Shown: positions 22,009 to 32,363 of the stretch, piece after piece
Layout of the letters: the number at the start of each line of letters is the position of its first letter
How positions within the stretch are numbered: position 1 is the stretch's first letter
NCBI GenBank assembly: GCA_017479205.1
Contig: JAFVCN010000041.1
Location: 1-32,992 of the forward strand
Reading direction: 5' to 3'
DNA length: 32,992 nt
Origin: Candidatus Saccharimonadota bacterium
GTDB lineage: Bacteria > Patescibacteriota > Saccharimonadia > Saccharimonadales > Saccharimonadaceae
Notes under the pieces: generated by a model
Database searches by the model: none
The model's input: the letters and a program-made list of their open reading frames with translations, nothing else
What the model was told of the DNA's origin: nothing
Program-made: the position numbers and the translations under genes

Positions 22009-22770
22009 ATGTTTGACTTATCAGGAAAAGTAGCGGTAGTAACTGGTGCATCTAGTGGACTCGGTCAGCAAATGGCGCGAGCTTTCGCAAGGCAGGGTGC
22101 AGACCTGGCAATTTTAGCTCGTCGAGTTGAAAGGCTAGAAGAATTCAAAAAAGAACTTGAAAAAGAGTACAAGATAAAAGTACTCGCAGTCAAATGTGAT
22201 GTAACTAAAACTGAAGACATCGACGCGGCTGCAAAAGCAGTTGAAAAAGAATACAATAAAGTCGACATCCTATTAAACTGCGCTGGCTCGTCTAAAGATA
22301 AAGGCGTACTCGATATGACGGATGATGAGTGGGACTTCACGATTGCGACTGACGAAACTAGCGTCTTTAAGATGACTCGTGCTTTTGGTAATATTATGAA
22401 GAAAAACCATTATGGTCGAGTAATTAATATTGCTAGTATTTATGGCCTAGTAGGCAACGCCGAAATTCCAACTATCGCTTATCATGCTTCAAAGGGCGCA
22501 GTTGTTAATTTTACCCGCGCGGCAGCCTGTGAGTTAGCTGGAGAGGGAATTACAGTTAATGCAATTTGTCCAGGCTTTTTCTACACTGAACTTACTACAG
22601 ATGTTTTGAAGACTGATTTCTTTAAGAAGTTTGCTGATGCTCATGTCCCAATGAAACGCTATGGCGAAGCTGGCGAGCTTGATGCTGCAGCAGTTTTTCT
22701 TGCTTCCGAAGAAGCTCGTTATGTTACTGGAGTAATTTTGCCAGTTGATGGTGGATATACTGCAGCGTAG
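22009..22770 (+). CDS. Short-chain dehydrogenase/reductase (FabG-like SDR)
   Basis: The 253-residue oxidoreductase has the Rossmann cofactor motif TGASSGLG (12-19), the structural NCAG, catalytic serine in NIASIYG, Tyr158-x3-Lys162 (YHASK), and the C-terminal [10 protein letters not shown]. The arginine pair after strand 2 (ARRVERLEE) suggests NADP(H). Similarity is to FabG and gluconate 5-dehydrogenase types; the substrate cannot be read from sequence. AAAAGGAG lies before ATG 22009. uvrB begins four bases after its stop, so the two share a transcript, with no evident functional link. Confidence 0.9.
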   Translation: MFDLSGKVAVVTGASSGLGQQMARAFARQGADLAILARRVERLEEFKKELEKEYKIKVLAVKCDVTKTEDIDAAAKAVEKEYNKVDILLNCAGSSKDKGVLDMTDDEWDFTIATDETSVFKMTRAFGNIMKKNHYGRVINIASIYGLVGNAEIPTIAYHASKGAVVNFTRAAACELAGEGITVNAICPGFFYTELTTDVLKTDFFKKFADAHVPMKRYGEAGELDAAAVFLASEEARYVTGVILPVDGGYTAA

Positions 22771-22774
22771 TAAT

Positions 22775-24859
22775 ATGAATGTAAATAAATTTGAACTTGT
22801 TTCGAAATATAAGCCAACCGGTGATCAGCCGGAGGCGATTAGAGTTTTGACTGAAGGTCTTAAAAAGGGCGAGCGCGAGCAGACTCTGCTCGGCGTAACT
22901 GGTTCTGGAAAAACTTTCACAATGGCAAACATTATCCAGAACGTTCAGAAGCCTACCTTGATTTTAGCGCACAATAAAACCCTTGCGGCTCAACTTTATT
23001 CCGAGTTTCGCGAATTTTTCCCAAAAAATGAGGTTCATTATTTCGTCTCTTATTTCGATTATTATCAACCTGAAGCTTATATCGCTTCGACCGATACCTA
23101 TATCGAAAAAGACTCTGCAATTAATGAGGAAATAGACCGTCTTCGTCACGCCGCAACCGTAGCGCTATTGACGCGCCCAGATACGATTATTGTAGCTTCA
23201 GTATCGTGTATCTACGGTATTGGTTCGCCAGATCATTATACGGAGATGTCTTTACCACTCATCAAAAAAGATGGCGTCTGGCAACTAATGAAGACAAAAT
23301 ATTCTAGTCTTGCAACGGCTACTATCGCCAATCTTGAACAAAAACAAGCACTTGTAAACGCAGAAACGCAGACAAAAAATAGTCTAGATCAAACGAATTT
23401 TATGATCTATCTTGTTGCAATGCAATATCATAGAAATGATTTAGCTTTTGAGCGAGGAAACTTTCGCGTTATGGGGGATACAATAGATTTATTCCCAGCA
23501 AGTGGCGAGGTAGCTTATCGTTTTGAATTTGGATTTGATACATTAGAATCAGTTAAGATTATTGATCCGCTAACAGCAGAGGTACTCGAAAAACCAGACC
23601 AGCTTCACATCTTCCCGAATACTCATTACGCAACTCCAAAAGACGAGCTAGAGCGAGCATTAAAGACTATAAAAATTGAATATGACGAGCGCCTGAAGTT
23701 TTTCGAAGAACATAATAAGTTTCTCGAGGCACAACGTTTGTCTCAACGAACTAAATATGATTTAGAGATGTTAAAGGAAACTGGTTTTGTAAAGGGAATT
23801 GAAAATTATTCTCGACATCTTGACGGCAGGAAAGCCGGCGAGCCGCCTTCTACACTACTAGACTTCTTCCCAGAAGATTTTCTATTGCTTGTTGATGAGT
23901 CGCACATGACCTTACCTCAGGTACGAGGAATGTATAATGGCGATCACGCTAGAAAAGAAACTTTAGTTGAATATGGTTTTAGATTACCGAGCGCGCTCGA
24001 TAACCGTCCGTTGACTTTTTGGGAATTCCAAGACCATATTAAGCAAGCGGTTTACGTTTCAGCAACGCCTGGAGATTATGAGCTACAACACTCTCCTAAG
24101 CCGGCCGAGCAAGTTATTCGTCCGACAGGATTACTCGATCCAGAAATTGAGGTAAGAGGTTCAGAAGGACAGATTGACGATTTAATGGAAGAGATTGATC
24201 GTCGTATTGCAAAAGGTCAGCGTACACTTGTCACGACTTTAACAAAACGGATGGCGGAGGACTTAACGGACCATTTAAAAGAAAGGGGAGTTAAAACTGC
24301 TTATATTCATTCAGATATCGACACTTTAGAACGTGGAGATATTTTAAGAGATCTAAGACAAGGTGTTTATGACGTTTTAGTTGGAATTAATTTATTACGC
24401 GAGGGGCTAGATCTCCCAGAAGTTTCGCTGGTAGCAATTTTAGATGCCGATAAAGAAGGGTTTTTGCGCTCCGAATCAGCCTTAATACAGACAATTGGTC
24501 GTGCAGCTAGACACGTAGAGGGGCATGTAATTATGTATGGTGATCACATCACAGAAAGTATGGAACGCGCAATTTCAGAAACTAATCGCCGACGCGAAAT
24601 CCAACAGGCCTACAATAAAAAACATAATATTACCCCAACTTCAGTCAAGAAAGAAATCTCAGCTGGACTAAGAGCGATTATACCTGAAAAAGAGAAAGAA
24701 AATAAACTTGATCTTCGAAAAGTACCAAAAGAGGAAATCCCGAAACTTATTAAGGAATTAGAAAGCCAAATGAAATTAGCCGCGGCAAATCTCGACTTTG
24801 AACACGCAGCTGATTTAAGAGATCTAATCGAAAAGATTAAGAACGAGAATCAATCATAG
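22775..24859 (+). CDS. uvrB: Excinuclease ABC subunit B
   Basis: UvrB is the damage-verifying helicase-like subunit of nucleotide excision repair. The 694-residue product starts [20 protein letters not shown]. Walker A is GVTGSGKT (40-47), the beta-hairpin region [11 protein letters not shown] lies near 90-100, Walker B is LLVDESH, and the C-terminal motifs are [14 protein letters not shown] and [10 protein letters not shown] UvrC-binding UVR domain ends the protein ([20 protein letters not shown]). ATG 22775 is chosen for its family-typical N-terminus; an earlier in-frame ATG overlaps the SDR gene. Its 3' end overlaps the convergent 7TM-GAF gene by 23 bases. Confidence 0.97.
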   Translation: MNVNKFELVSKYKPTGDQPEAIRVLTEGLKKGEREQTLLGVTGSGKTFTMANIIQNVQKPTLILAHNKTLAAQLYSEFREFFPKNEVHYFVSYFDYYQPEAYIASTDTYIEKDSAINEEIDRLRHAATVALLTRPDTIIVASVSCIYGIGSPDHYTEMSLPLIKKDGVWQLMKTKYSSLATATIANLEQKQALVNAETQTKNSLDQTNFMIYLVAMQYHRNDLAFERGNFRVMGDTIDLFPASGEVAYRFEFGFDTLESVKIIDPLTAEVLEKPDQLHIFPNTHYATPKDELERALKTIKIEYDERLKFFEEHNKFLEAQRLSQRTKYDLEMLKETGFVKGIENYSRHLDGRKAGEPPSTLLDFFPEDFLLLVDESHMTLPQVRGMYNGDHARKETLVEYGFRLPSALDNRPLTFWEFQDHIKQAVYVSATPGDYELQHSPKPAEQVIRPTGLLDPEIEVRGSEGQIDDLMEEIDRRIAKGQRTLVTTLTKRMAEDLTDHLKERGVKTAYIHSDIDTLERGDILRDLRQGVYDVLVGINLLREGLDLPEVSLVAILDADKEGFLRSESALIQTIGRAARHVEGHVIMYGDHITESMERAISETNRRREIQQAYNKKHNITPTSVKKEISAGLRAIIPEKEKENKLDLRKVPKEEIPKLIKELESQMKLAAANLDFEHAADLRDLIEKIKNENQS

Positions 24860-26165
24860 CTGATATGATATTGACAATTACTTCGAGCTGAGCCAAATCT
24901 CTTTGCTCGAAGTTTTCTTTTCCACGCGGCGCTCCGACCAGGATTTGCCCAAAAACTTTACCTTTCGCATCAAACATTGCCGCCACGGCCTTAATTTTAT
25001 GTTCATCTAAAACGAGTTTTGTACCGGAGTCGATTTGTTGCCAGACTCCACGTTCCGGCTCTTTTAAGTCGTTAATTACTTTAATCTCTGCTTTAGAAAA
25101 TTTTTCAGATTTAGCGCCATGCACCTTATTGCCGACAACTATTCCAATATAGTCAAAATGAAGGTTTGAGGCAAGAAATTCCGCTAGCTCGTCAGCATCA
25201 GTTCTTCCAGACATCTTATTTAGCTTCTTTAAAATAGAGCCTAGATAGATTTGATCTTTTAAAATAAGCGAACGAACAAACTGGAGCAACTCGCTCATAA
25301 TCGGCAGAATCAACAGTAGAATCGTTACCATAATAAAGGTTAAGATATAAATTTCGGTCGAGAGTCCACGAATCTTAAACAGAAAAGTAATAATAGCGTA
25401 GAAAATCAACATATAAATCACGCCAGCATTTGCCGCGATAATAACATAAGACAAGAGTTTTAGGGCGCCAGAAGAAAGCTTAATAATCTGGTATCTTAAA
25501 ACGGCGTAATAATCCAGGATAATCATTAGAGTTAGTGTAATCGGCGCAAGAAAGATTAGCTCAAAATGCGTAATTGGAGCGATAACCGCAAAAATTAAGA
25601 ATAAAAACCTTAATAAAATACCAGCAATAGAAAGCATAGTTAAACCGTGTTTAGTCTGGAGGCTTTTAACTTTCTTAGCTCGCAAAATAATTCCTAACGC
25701 CATAAGTGCGGTCGAGAGAATAAAGAAGATAGCGTAGCTTAAATAGACTGGAGTTGGAGTAATGTTAAAAGAATTACCTTCGGTCGATAAAGTAAAACCA
25801 TTGTAGAAATCGGCAGTATCAAATAATAGTATGAACGAGATAAAGCCAAAGAAAACAATCGCTAGTCCAACCGAGATATATCTAAAAACTTTATAGGAGT
25901 AAAGGATATACGAAAGTAAGAAAATATCCATTAAAACCGGAGCGAGAAAAATACCGGAAGCAAGACACTTAACATCTATCTCGCTAGAAACAGGTAAGTT
26001 TAAAAAGACCATAATCGAGAGGGAAGAAATCGCTCCGAAGATAACCGACAAAAGATGATATTTTGTAAACTTACGCTCCGCCTTACGAGAGCCAATAAAA
26101 ATACACAGTCCAGAAATTAGCATCTCGATAATGCCTAGTATAATAATGAAGTTTTTTAGTTGCAC
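24837..26165 (-). CDS. 7TM-GAF membrane sensor-like protein, paralog 2
   Basis: The 442-residue protein has about seven to nine membrane segments in residues 1-300. The motif [13 protein letters not shown] is typical of the 7TM N-terminal part of some histidine kinases. A GAF-like domain follows (about 310-442), ending [20 protein letters not shown] and [10 protein letters not shown]. No histidine-kinase, cyclase or other output domain follows. It shares length and many residues with the gene at 27201 (for example [30 protein letters not shown]). The start is GTG 26165, with AAAGGAG upstream. It is the third gene of an operon, 15 bases after the CAP-protein stop. Confidence 0.75.
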   Translation of the reverse strand: MQLKNFIIILGIIEMLISGLCIFIGSRKAERKFTKYHLLSVIFGAISSLSIMVFLNLPVSSEIDVKCLASGIFLAPVLMDIFLLSYILYSYKVFRYISVGLAIVFFGFISFILLFDTADFYNGFTLSTEGNSFNITPTPVYLSYAIFFILSTALMALGIILRAKKVKSLQTKHGLTMLSIAGILLRFLFLIFAVIAPITHFELIFLAPITLTLMIILDYYAVLRYQIIKLSSGALKLLSYVIIAANAGVIYMLIFYAIITFLFKIRGLSTEIYILTFIMVTILLLILPIMSELLQFVRSLILKDQIYLGSILKKLNKMSGRTDADELAEFLASNLHFDYIGIVVGNKVHGAKSEKFSKAEIKVINDLKEPERGVWQQIDSGTKLVLDEHKIKAVAAMFDAKGKVFGQILVGAPRGKENFEQRDLAQLEVIVNIISAMIDSRS

Positions 26166-26180
26166 CTTTTACTCCTTTCT

Positions 26181-27194
26181 CTAAAAGCTTGAAAATATTT
26201 GCGCCCAATAAATTTTATCTTTCGAGCCCGGATCGAAGACAATCCCAACTGATAGATATTTAAAATTATTATTTAGAATATTTGCGCGATGTGATGGGGA
26301 ATTCATCCAAGCATTAACAACTGTAGACGGAGAAGGTACGCCAGCGCCAGCAGCGATATTTTCACCGGCATAATTGCCCTCTGGAATATTTAGAATCGTT
26401 TTCCATTCCGAGCCATTTGGACGAGTGTGAGAGTAATTAGAAACTAATTCTCTAGCACGAGTTTCCGAAGCGGAAGCGGTACTCGAGCCCCAAGAAAGGC
26501 CAGGTAAACCATTTTTAGAACGTTCGTTATTAACCAGCTTTAGAACCTCATCTTTCCACTGATCAATCGGAACAGAAACCACTGTAACTTCGATTTTATC
26601 GCGCCTTGAACCATCATAAGTACCGGCAGTAATAGTAGTTTTACCAGTACCCACAATGAGTGGATAACGACATTTTGAAGAATTATAACCAAGCGATGAA
26701 CGGGCAGTAGTATAAAAACTCTTAATAACGTTTTTATTGGAAGATTGCCAGTACATTCTTGAATAGCCCGGCAGGGAATCGTCAATACAAAGATCTTTGT
26801 CCGCTGACTGATAGAGCGTAATTGCAGTTTCGTTCCAGAGTTCTCCTGCAGGAACATTACCACCAGTAGCCTGACCATTGGCGTTTGTAGTTTCTCCAGC
26901 ATCAGTTGTCGAATTTGGCGCTGCTGGTTTTACTGTAACAGTATTACCATTTTCATCAGTAACCGTAACATTTCCTTGCACAAAAGCCGATTCGCCTTCG
27001 CCAAGGTCAACCTCCTCAACCGCACCATCTATTTCATCGGAATATTCTGAAACGACATCAAGGTCGCCACTACCAGCAAAGCCCATTGCTGAAGCAACTA
27101 GAACTCCTGCAATCAAAATAGCAACTGCATTAACCGACAAAAGGATAGTCATCCTAGTTTGTCGAATCATTTTTGCTGCTGCCGCTGCTGCCAT
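26181..27194 (-). CDS. CAP/SCP (YkwD-like) domain surface protein
   Basis: The 337-residue protein starts with an Ala-rich cytoplasmic end and one membrane segment (about 15-38). An acidic, Thr/Asn-rich linker follows. Next comes a beta-type region with WNETAITLYQSADKDLC and GTGKTTITAGTYDG, which looks Ig/BIG2-like. The C-terminal CAP domain (about 212-337) has VLKLVNNERSKNGLPGLSW, YSHTRPNGS, GENIAAG and SPSHRANILNNNF; the His/Glu cleft residues are kept. CAP proteins are extracellular, with lipid-binding or protease-like roles proposed. It is encoded between two paralogous 7TM-GAF genes, six bases after the first and 15 before the second. Confidence 0.85.
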   Translation of the reverse strand: MAAAAAAKMIRQTRMTILLSVNAVAILIAGVLVASAMGFAGSGDLDVVSEYSDEIDGAVEEVDLGEGESAFVQGNVTVTDENGNTVTVKPAAPNSTTDAGETTNANGQATGGNVPAGELWNETAITLYQSADKDLCIDDSLPGYSRMYWQSSNKNVIKSFYTTARSSLGYNSSKCRYPLIVGTGKTTITAGTYDGSRRDKIEVTVVSVPIDQWKDEVLKLVNNERSKNGLPGLSWGSSTASASETRARELVSNYSHTRPNGSEWKTILNIPEGNYAGENIAAGAGVPSPSTVVNAWMNSPSHRANILNNNFKYLSVGIVFDPGSKDKIYWAQIFSSF

Positions 27195-27200
27195 TTTAGT

Positions 27201-28529
27201 CTATTTCTTTCCCTCAATTGTTGCCGCAGTAAGGTTAATTAACATTTCTAGCTGGATTAGCTCGCGACGCTCTAGACTATTTTTATTCTCTGGTTTTCCG
27301 AGAATAAGCTGTCCGATTTTCTTGCCTTTTGCGTCTACTAAAATCGCAACTGCTTTAATTTCGTTTTTCGAAGTAATTTCAAGGGCGCTTTTATTAAACT
27401 GCTGCCAGATACCACGTTTTGGCTCTGGTAGGCTCGAGATAATTTTTAATTCGTCGGTCGAAAGCTGTTTCGCCTCTGAACCATAGAGTTTATTTTTAGA
27501 TAAGATACCTACATAAGAAAAATGTAAGTGATCCGCTAAAAAGCCAGACAATTCATTGAGGTTAACTTTTGAAGTTGACATCACATTTAGTTTTTTAACT
27601 ACATAGGCGATATCAATTGTTTCGCTCGAGATTAAAGACTTAACAAAACTTGAGAGCTCGTTCATCGCGGGTAGTAGCAATAGAACAATCGCAATCATTA
27701 AGAAATTAAGAACGAAAATCGCTGGACTTGGGCTTGAAACTTTAAAGAGTGCAGTAAAGACAATGTAGAATAATAACATATAAATACTGGCGGCAGTAAT
27801 TAAAATAATTACATACGAAAGCGATTTTAGCCAGCTAGACGAAAGCTGAATTAGACGATATTTTAAGATCGAATAATAATGACCAACCATAGTGATTGTG
27901 AATGTCATAGTCCCAATCCAAATTAAATCGTAGTTCCAGAGCGGCAAGACTACATCGAAGCAAAGCATAAATGAGCCGGTGATTAAAATGCCAGCGCCAA
28001 GAATTAAAAGACCATTTCTCAGGTTTTTATTGCGAGTCTTTCTAATACGAATAAATAGCGAAAGCATAATAACGGATGTAATAAGGAAATAAAATATAGC
28101 ATAGGAGATATAAAACCAGTTAAAATTCAAAGCAACTGAATTACCTTCATGAGAGAGAGTAAAACTACTGTATAATATAGAAGAATCATAGATAATCAGT
28201 CCAGCCATTCCCGCCGCGACCATCGCCATAAGAAGCCCGAACGCGCGCACAATTTTAAACTGATAGCCACAGTACACCATAAGACAAATATCCATAAACA
28301 TTGCCGGTATATAAATACCTAAAATGATAAATGGAGCGATATTAGTATCTTCCGGTTTTAACGCCATGAAGGCGGTAATAGCAAGATTCCAAATCGCGCC
28401 GAAGGTCATCGAGATTGCAAAGTATTTTGACGATTTTTTATCGGCTTTTTTCGAGCCTGCCCAAGCCGAAATTCCCGACGCAAAAGTTAATATTGTCGTC
28501 AGGACAAGTAAAATTGTGATTAGTTGCAC
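27201..28529 (-). CDS. 7TM-GAF membrane sensor-like protein, paralog 1
   Basis: The 442-residue protein has the same plan as the gene at 24837: about seven to nine membrane segments (1-300) with YYSILKYRLIQLS, then a GAF-like domain (about 310-442) with FSYVGILSKN, IKAVAILVDAKGKKIGQLIL and ERRELIQLEMLINL. No output domain is present. Both paralogs start with GTG and the residues MQL. The ribosome site is AAGGAGG, six bases before GTG 28529. First gene of a three-gene operon; the CAP-protein gene starts six bases after its stop. Confidence 0.75.
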   Translation of the reverse strand: MQLITILLVLTTILTFASGISAWAGSKKADKKSSKYFAISMTFGAIWNLAITAFMALKPEDTNIAPFIILGIYIPAMFMDICLMVYCGYQFKIVRAFGLLMAMVAAGMAGLIIYDSSILYSSFTLSHEGNSVALNFNWFYISYAIFYFLITSVIMLSLFIRIRKTRNKNLRNGLLILGAGILITGSFMLCFDVVLPLWNYDLIWIGTMTFTITMVGHYYSILKYRLIQLSSSWLKSLSYVIILITAASIYMLLFYIVFTALFKVSSPSPAIFVLNFLMIAIVLLLLPAMNELSSFVKSLISSETIDIAYVVKKLNVMSTSKVNLNELSGFLADHLHFSYVGILSKNKLYGSEAKQLSTDELKIISSLPEPKRGIWQQFNKSALEITSKNEIKAVAILVDAKGKKIGQLILGKPENKNSLERRELIQLEMLINLTAATIEGKK

Positions 28530-28544
28530 TTGACCTCCTTAATG

Positions 28545-28590
28545 CTTTTGTTTATAATTATTTTAATATTTAAGTCACAAAAGGTCAATA
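28545..28590. promoter_or_regulatory. Divergent promoter region, 7TM-GAF operon and surface adhesin
   Basis: The 67-base intergenic stretch is AT-rich and must drive both directions. On the minus strand TTGTGA and TATAAA are 18 bases apart. On the plus strand TATAAT is at 28553-28558, with a leader of about 30 bases. Neither is as clear as the extended -10 sites elsewhere. Confidence 0.45.
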
Positions 28591-28596
28591 TTAGAT

Positions 28597-30981
28597 ATGA
28601 GTAAAAACATCAAAAATATTCTTTTAAAGCATCGGATTTTTATATTAGCGCGAGCGGTTTCTATCGTCGCGTTTTTAGTTCTAGCGTTTATAGCAGTAAC
28701 TTATTCTGCGCGGGCAGTTACGTTAGTTGAAGTTAATAATAAAGCTGGAATTCCAAGCAACTGGGGTTTAGTTTCGGCAACTCATCCTGATACGATCACC
28801 TTACCGATTACTTATTTTGACCAGACTTATTCTTGCTCTAATCGCGGAACCGGAACAAGACAATTCGAATTCGGAAATTGTAATGATTCTCAAGGCGGAG
28901 GACTTCAACAGGGAATTATTAAATCTTATCTTGGCGCAGATGGACTCCCAATTCCAGCATACGAAACTACTGCCGCCGCTAAAGCTGCTGGAATCGATTA
29001 TCAGTCACGCGGAGTAGTTGGACATGATCCAGTACAGTCTTCTGATAATTTTTATCGTTGGTTCCACGAAGTAGATGGGAAATCGACAAGATACAATAAA
29101 GAAATTACCTTTACGCGCGACGGAAATACAAACCGTTATGTATATGGTGGCCGCCAGATTTTTCCGCTTGATGATGTTCCGACAGCAACACAAAAACTCC
29201 TAAAACATAATTTTCATTTTACAGCTCATCTTAATGTTCCGATTAAAATTGCAGCAAGCGGTAACGAACGTTTTGACTTTTCTGGCGACGATGATGTTTG
29301 GGTATTTCTAAACGGACAACTAGTCTTAGATATTGGCGGAGTTCATAGTGCGGTTGATGGATACTTTACAATTAACGCTGATGGTACGATTACTTCAGTT
29401 GTCGATAATCGCATTAAGAATACTTATAATTTAGGCTTAGAGCGTGGAGACGTAATCGACCTTGATTTCTTCTATGCAGAACGAAATACAAGCGAGGCTA
29501 ATACTTTAATTACAATTTCAGAAATGGAATGGCCGATTCAAGCCGATTCAAAGCTAGAATCTTCAGTCGTAGATAATAAATTATTACAATACACGGCGGC
29601 GCTTGCTAACCGCGATACTGGTAATGAAATTACTTTAACAAAAATTGCTTCTGAGCTAGTCGACATTGATCCGACGACAAGAAATCAGCGCGAAGGTTTT
29701 GTTCCACTTTCATCAGAGAATCTAGAATATTCTTACACGCCGAACGATTTAACTAGCTGGAAACCATTGGAAATTTCTGCTCCAGCAAATTCAGATGATG
29801 GCTTTAAATTGAAGAATCCAATAACTTTAGCTAAGGCGGGTAAAGGACAGGACAAGATTTATTTCCGTTACTATATTAAGCCAGACGAGAACTCAATCGA
29901 TTATACAAATACTATCGCCTTCTATACAGTTAATAGCGACAATTATAGTGGTATTTCATATAGTTCAACTAGTGATAAAATCGACACATTGCGCGTAAAA
30001 GATGTTTATTATAAAGCGACTTTTAACGCGGCTGGCGGAACATCCGTAGCAACTCAAAATATAAAAGAATACGAAACTGCAACTAGACCAGAAGATCCAA
30101 CTCGCGAAGGATGGCTCTTTAAAGGTTGGACACTAGGTAATGAATCTTACGATTTTGATACTCCAGTAACAAAAGATATCGTTTTAGTTGCGCTTTGGGA
30201 GAAGATTCCTGATCCAACTTATTACAAAGTAGTATTTGATACTGATGGTGGCTCCGACATCGAAACCCAGACCATTAAAGAGGGAGAGACCGCTACTGAA
30301 GAAACTCCAGTGCGCGAAGGTTATCGCTTTAAAGGCTGGTTAGTCGGCGGAACGAAATACGATTTCTCGCTTCCAGTTAATGAGAATATTACCTTAACCG
30401 CTGACTGGGAAAGAATCCAATATCATATCTTCTTTGATACGCAAGGCGGTTCAGCAATCAGTCCAATCTTAGTCAACTCTGGAGAAGTTGCAACAGCGCC
30501 GAAGAACCCAACCCTTGAAGGATATGCCTTTATTACCTGGACTTTAGACGGAGAAACTTACGATTTTAATCAAACCGTCACGGAAGACATAACGCTAGTT
30601 GCGCAATATCAGCTGATTATTGTTCCGATTGAGCCAACTCCTACTCCAGAGCCGGATCCAGAACCAGAACCAGAGCCAGAGCCAGAGCCAGAAGAACCTG
30701 CAGAAGAAACCGATTGTGATGTAAATCCTTTTGCTGACGGATGTATGGATAGTGACGATGAAGAATATGATTTCGATATTCTTCCGGTTTACGGCGAAAT
30801 CGTTTTCGTGCCAAACACTGGTATCATTTCGAAAATCGCTAGTACTCCGTTCGGAAATCAGCTCTTCGCTTCAGTCGTTCTATCGCAAGCATTTATCTTA
30901 ATTACACTTGCAGTATTCAGTATTAGCTTTGCGACAACTTTCAGCTTCAGAAAATTTGCAAAACTAGAGAATAAAAAATAA
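28597..30981 (+). CDS. Large surface protein: fibro-slime domain, three InlB-type repeats, VPNTG anchor
   Basis: The 794-residue product begins with a signal peptide/anchor (about 12-40, ending YSARA). A fibro-slime (PA14-like) domain follows, with FDFSGDDDVWVFLNGQLVLD near 227 and DLDFFYAERNTSEANT near 288. Three InlB B-repeats / Listeria-Bacteroides repeats lie at about 470-535, 541-605 and 606-670; each has FDTDGG-like, EGYRFKGW-like and YDF..PV-like segments. A Pro/Glu linker (PTPEPDPEPEPEPEPEPE) leads to VPNTG (738-742), a membrane helix (about 755-780) and a basic tail. This looks like a host-contact or adhesion protein. A terminator follows directly. Domain calls are strong; the ligand is unknown. 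Confidence 0.87.
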   Translation: MSKNIKNILLKHRIFILARAVSIVAFLVLAFIAVTYSARAVTLVEVNNKAGIPSNWGLVSATHPDTITLPITYFDQTYSCSNRGTGTRQFEFGNCNDSQGGGLQQGIIKSYLGADGLPIPAYETTAAAKAAGIDYQSRGVVGHDPVQSSDNFYRWFHEVDGKSTRYNKEITFTRDGNTNRYVYGGRQIFPLDDVPTATQKLLKHNFHFTAHLNVPIKIAASGNERFDFSGDDDVWVFLNGQLVLDIGGVHSAVDGYFTINADGTITSVVDNRIKNTYNLGLERGDVIDLDFFYAERNTSEANTLITISEMEWPIQADSKLESSVVDNKLLQYTAALANRDTGNEITLTKIASELVDIDPTTRNQREGFVPLSSENLEYSYTPNDLTSWKPLEISAPANSDDGFKLKNPITLAKAGKGQDKIYFRYYIKPDENSIDYTNTIAFYTVNSDNYSGISYSSTSDKIDTLRVKDVYYKATFNAAGGTSVATQNIKEYETATRPEDPTREGWLFKGWTLGNESYDFDTPVTKDIVLVALWEKIPDPTYYKVVFDTDGGSDIETQTIKEGETATEETPVREGYRFKGWLVGGTKYDFSLPVNENITLTADWERIQYHIFFDTQGGSAISPILVNSGEVATAPKNPTLEGYAFITWTLDGETYDFNQTVTEDITLVAQYQLIIVPIEPTPTPEPDPEPEPEPEPEPEEPAEETDCDVNPFADGCMDSDDEEYDFDILPVYGEIVFVPNTGIISKIASTPFGNQLFASVVLSQAFILITLAVFSISFATTFSFRKFAKLENKK

Positions 30982-30985
30982 AAAT

Positions 30986-31016
30986 AAAACCCCGTTACGA
31001 AAAGTAGCGGGGTTTT
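30986..31016. terminator. Intrinsic terminator between convergent genes
   Basis: AAAACCCCGTTAC pairs with GTAGCGGGGTTTT around a GAAAA loop, with one G-U pair. The A/T flanks are symmetrical, so it can serve the surface protein gene and the convergent methyltransferase-like gene. Confidence 0.88.
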
Positions 31017-31051
31017 GAGGATAGTTAAATCCCCATAGTAAGTTGGTGTTT

Positions 31052-32266
31052 TTAATCTGTCTTTGTTACGATAATGTTCATTCCGAACGGATCTCGATAA
31101 ATAGGATCAAGCATAACGACCGGGTCTGAAATTCGATCTTCTGAAATGTTCAGCTGTTTTGCGGTCTGATTAACAAAGGTAAGCGCTTCTTCAAGCGGCA
31201 GGAGTTCGATTTTTGCGACCGAATCACCGCCTCCCCAGCCAAAGTACAGAGCATCTCTCGCCATCACAAAATGGGAAAGCTGCATATCAAACATGAACTT
31301 CCCACCAGGGTTAAGCAATTCCATCGCCGCTTGTATTAACGGCGCCAAAGCATCTTTCATAAATGAAATTACACCCTTAACGTAGATCAGATCAAACGTC
31401 CGCCCTTCAGCCTGCATCTGTACTAACATATCAGAAATACTGATTTTACGGTAGTCGATACGGGAACGCGCCAACGGATCTAATGATTCTGTTAAGAAGT
31501 CAAAATCGATTCGCGGATCCTGATCGCAGGCGAAGAAATTCTGATCCTCCCAGAAGTTATGCTGCGTCAAATATCCAGTCCTTCTGATTTCCGGCATGCC
31601 GCCAGCGCCGAGAGAAAGAATATCGGTTGCCTCCATAATCTGCTGCATAAACTGATCGTCACGCCACTTTGTAAAAAGATAGCCTTCGTCACGATAAGTC
31701 CAAGCAGACAAATGGTCGCTCAAGCTGGTTTCCTTGAAAACTCCGACTGGATCAAACCCCCAGCGATATGCAGTTTCTAAGGCAAGATAGCCGCCCGAGC
31801 CGGACAAGAAGCTCCAGAACATCTCCGATTCTGTCATATCTGCCGCAAACATCCACTCGCCAAGCGCCGGATTTAAAAGCAAAGGTTCAACTTTCTTCCA
31901 AAACGCCTCTACCCATTGTTCGAAAATTTCGTCGCCCGTCATCTTAACCTTAATAAAGCTGGTATCAATGCCGAGCATCTGCCCTCGATGAGTATAGAAC
32001 TCCGCGACCTTGCGACGATTACGGAAAAATTCCGCGCCAAGTTCGACTTTTTTCAGCCTGTAAGCCGTTTTCATAAAATCGTCCTTAATCTTCTGCATTG
32101 TCGCATCGGTAGTCTGGTCCGTAATATGGCCCTCCGCTTTCTCTCTAAAATATTTTTGAGAAACCGGAATGTAGAATTCGATCGCCTTCTTTTTAGACAT
32201 CGAATCCTCACAGCCAGGATAGTCCAGTTGCTTAAACATAGTTAGTTCATTTTTGATATTGAACAT
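31052..32266 (-). CDS. SAM-dependent methyltransferase-like protein
   Basis: The 404-residue protein has a helical N-terminal half of unknown type (to about 210) and a Rossmann-type half. The latter has motif I as DILSLGAGGMPE (about 215-226), acidic strand-2 end FFACDQDPRID, motif IV-like FDLIYVKGVISFM and the post-motif LNPGGKFMFDMQL. This is the class I methyltransferase layout; the GAGG loop is slightly unusual. Substrate unknown. ATG 32266 is chosen because GGAGGTGAT lies just upstream; an in-frame ATG at 32302 precedes that site. Its leader shares TTGTACxTTGGAGGTGA with the gene at 11393. Confidence 0.68.
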   Translation of the reverse strand: MFNIKNELTMFKQLDYPGCEDSMSKKKAIEFYIPVSQKYFREKAEGHITDQTTDATMQKIKDDFMKTAYRLKKVELGAEFFRNRRKVAEFYTHRGQMLGIDTSFIKVKMTGDEIFEQWVEAFWKKVEPLLLNPALGEWMFAADMTESEMFWSFLSGSGGYLALETAYRWGFDPVGVFKETSLSDHLSAWTYRDEGYLFTKWRDDQFMQQIMEATDILSLGAGGMPEIRRTGYLTQHNFWEDQNFFACDQDPRIDFDFLTESLDPLARSRIDYRKISISDMLVQMQAEGRTFDLIYVKGVISFMKDALAPLIQAAMELLNPGGKFMFDMQLSHFVMARDALYFGWGGGDSVAKIELLPLEEALTFVNQTAKQLNISEDRISDPVVMLDPIYRDPFGMNIIVTKTD

Positions 32267-32316
32267 AAAAATCACCTCCAATGTACAAAAGTTCACCACC
32301 AACCTTACTGGGGATA

Positions 32317-32325
32317 ATTATAACA
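32317..32325 (-). promoter_or_regulatory. Extended -10 promoter of the methyltransferase-like gene
   Basis: Minus-strand TGTTATAAT (hexamer 32317-32322), with no good -35. The leader is about 45 bases and ends in a strong GGAGGTGAT site. Confidence 0.72.
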
Positions 32326-32363
32326 TATTTTAACATCTAGTACTACAAAAAACTCTCTTAAAG

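Noticed and set aside
21572-22051. A 159-codon minus-strand open frame opposite the DUF5684 tail
   Set aside because: It is the antisense shadow of the Pro/Ala-rich repeat region, giving an artificial Gly/Val-rich protein.
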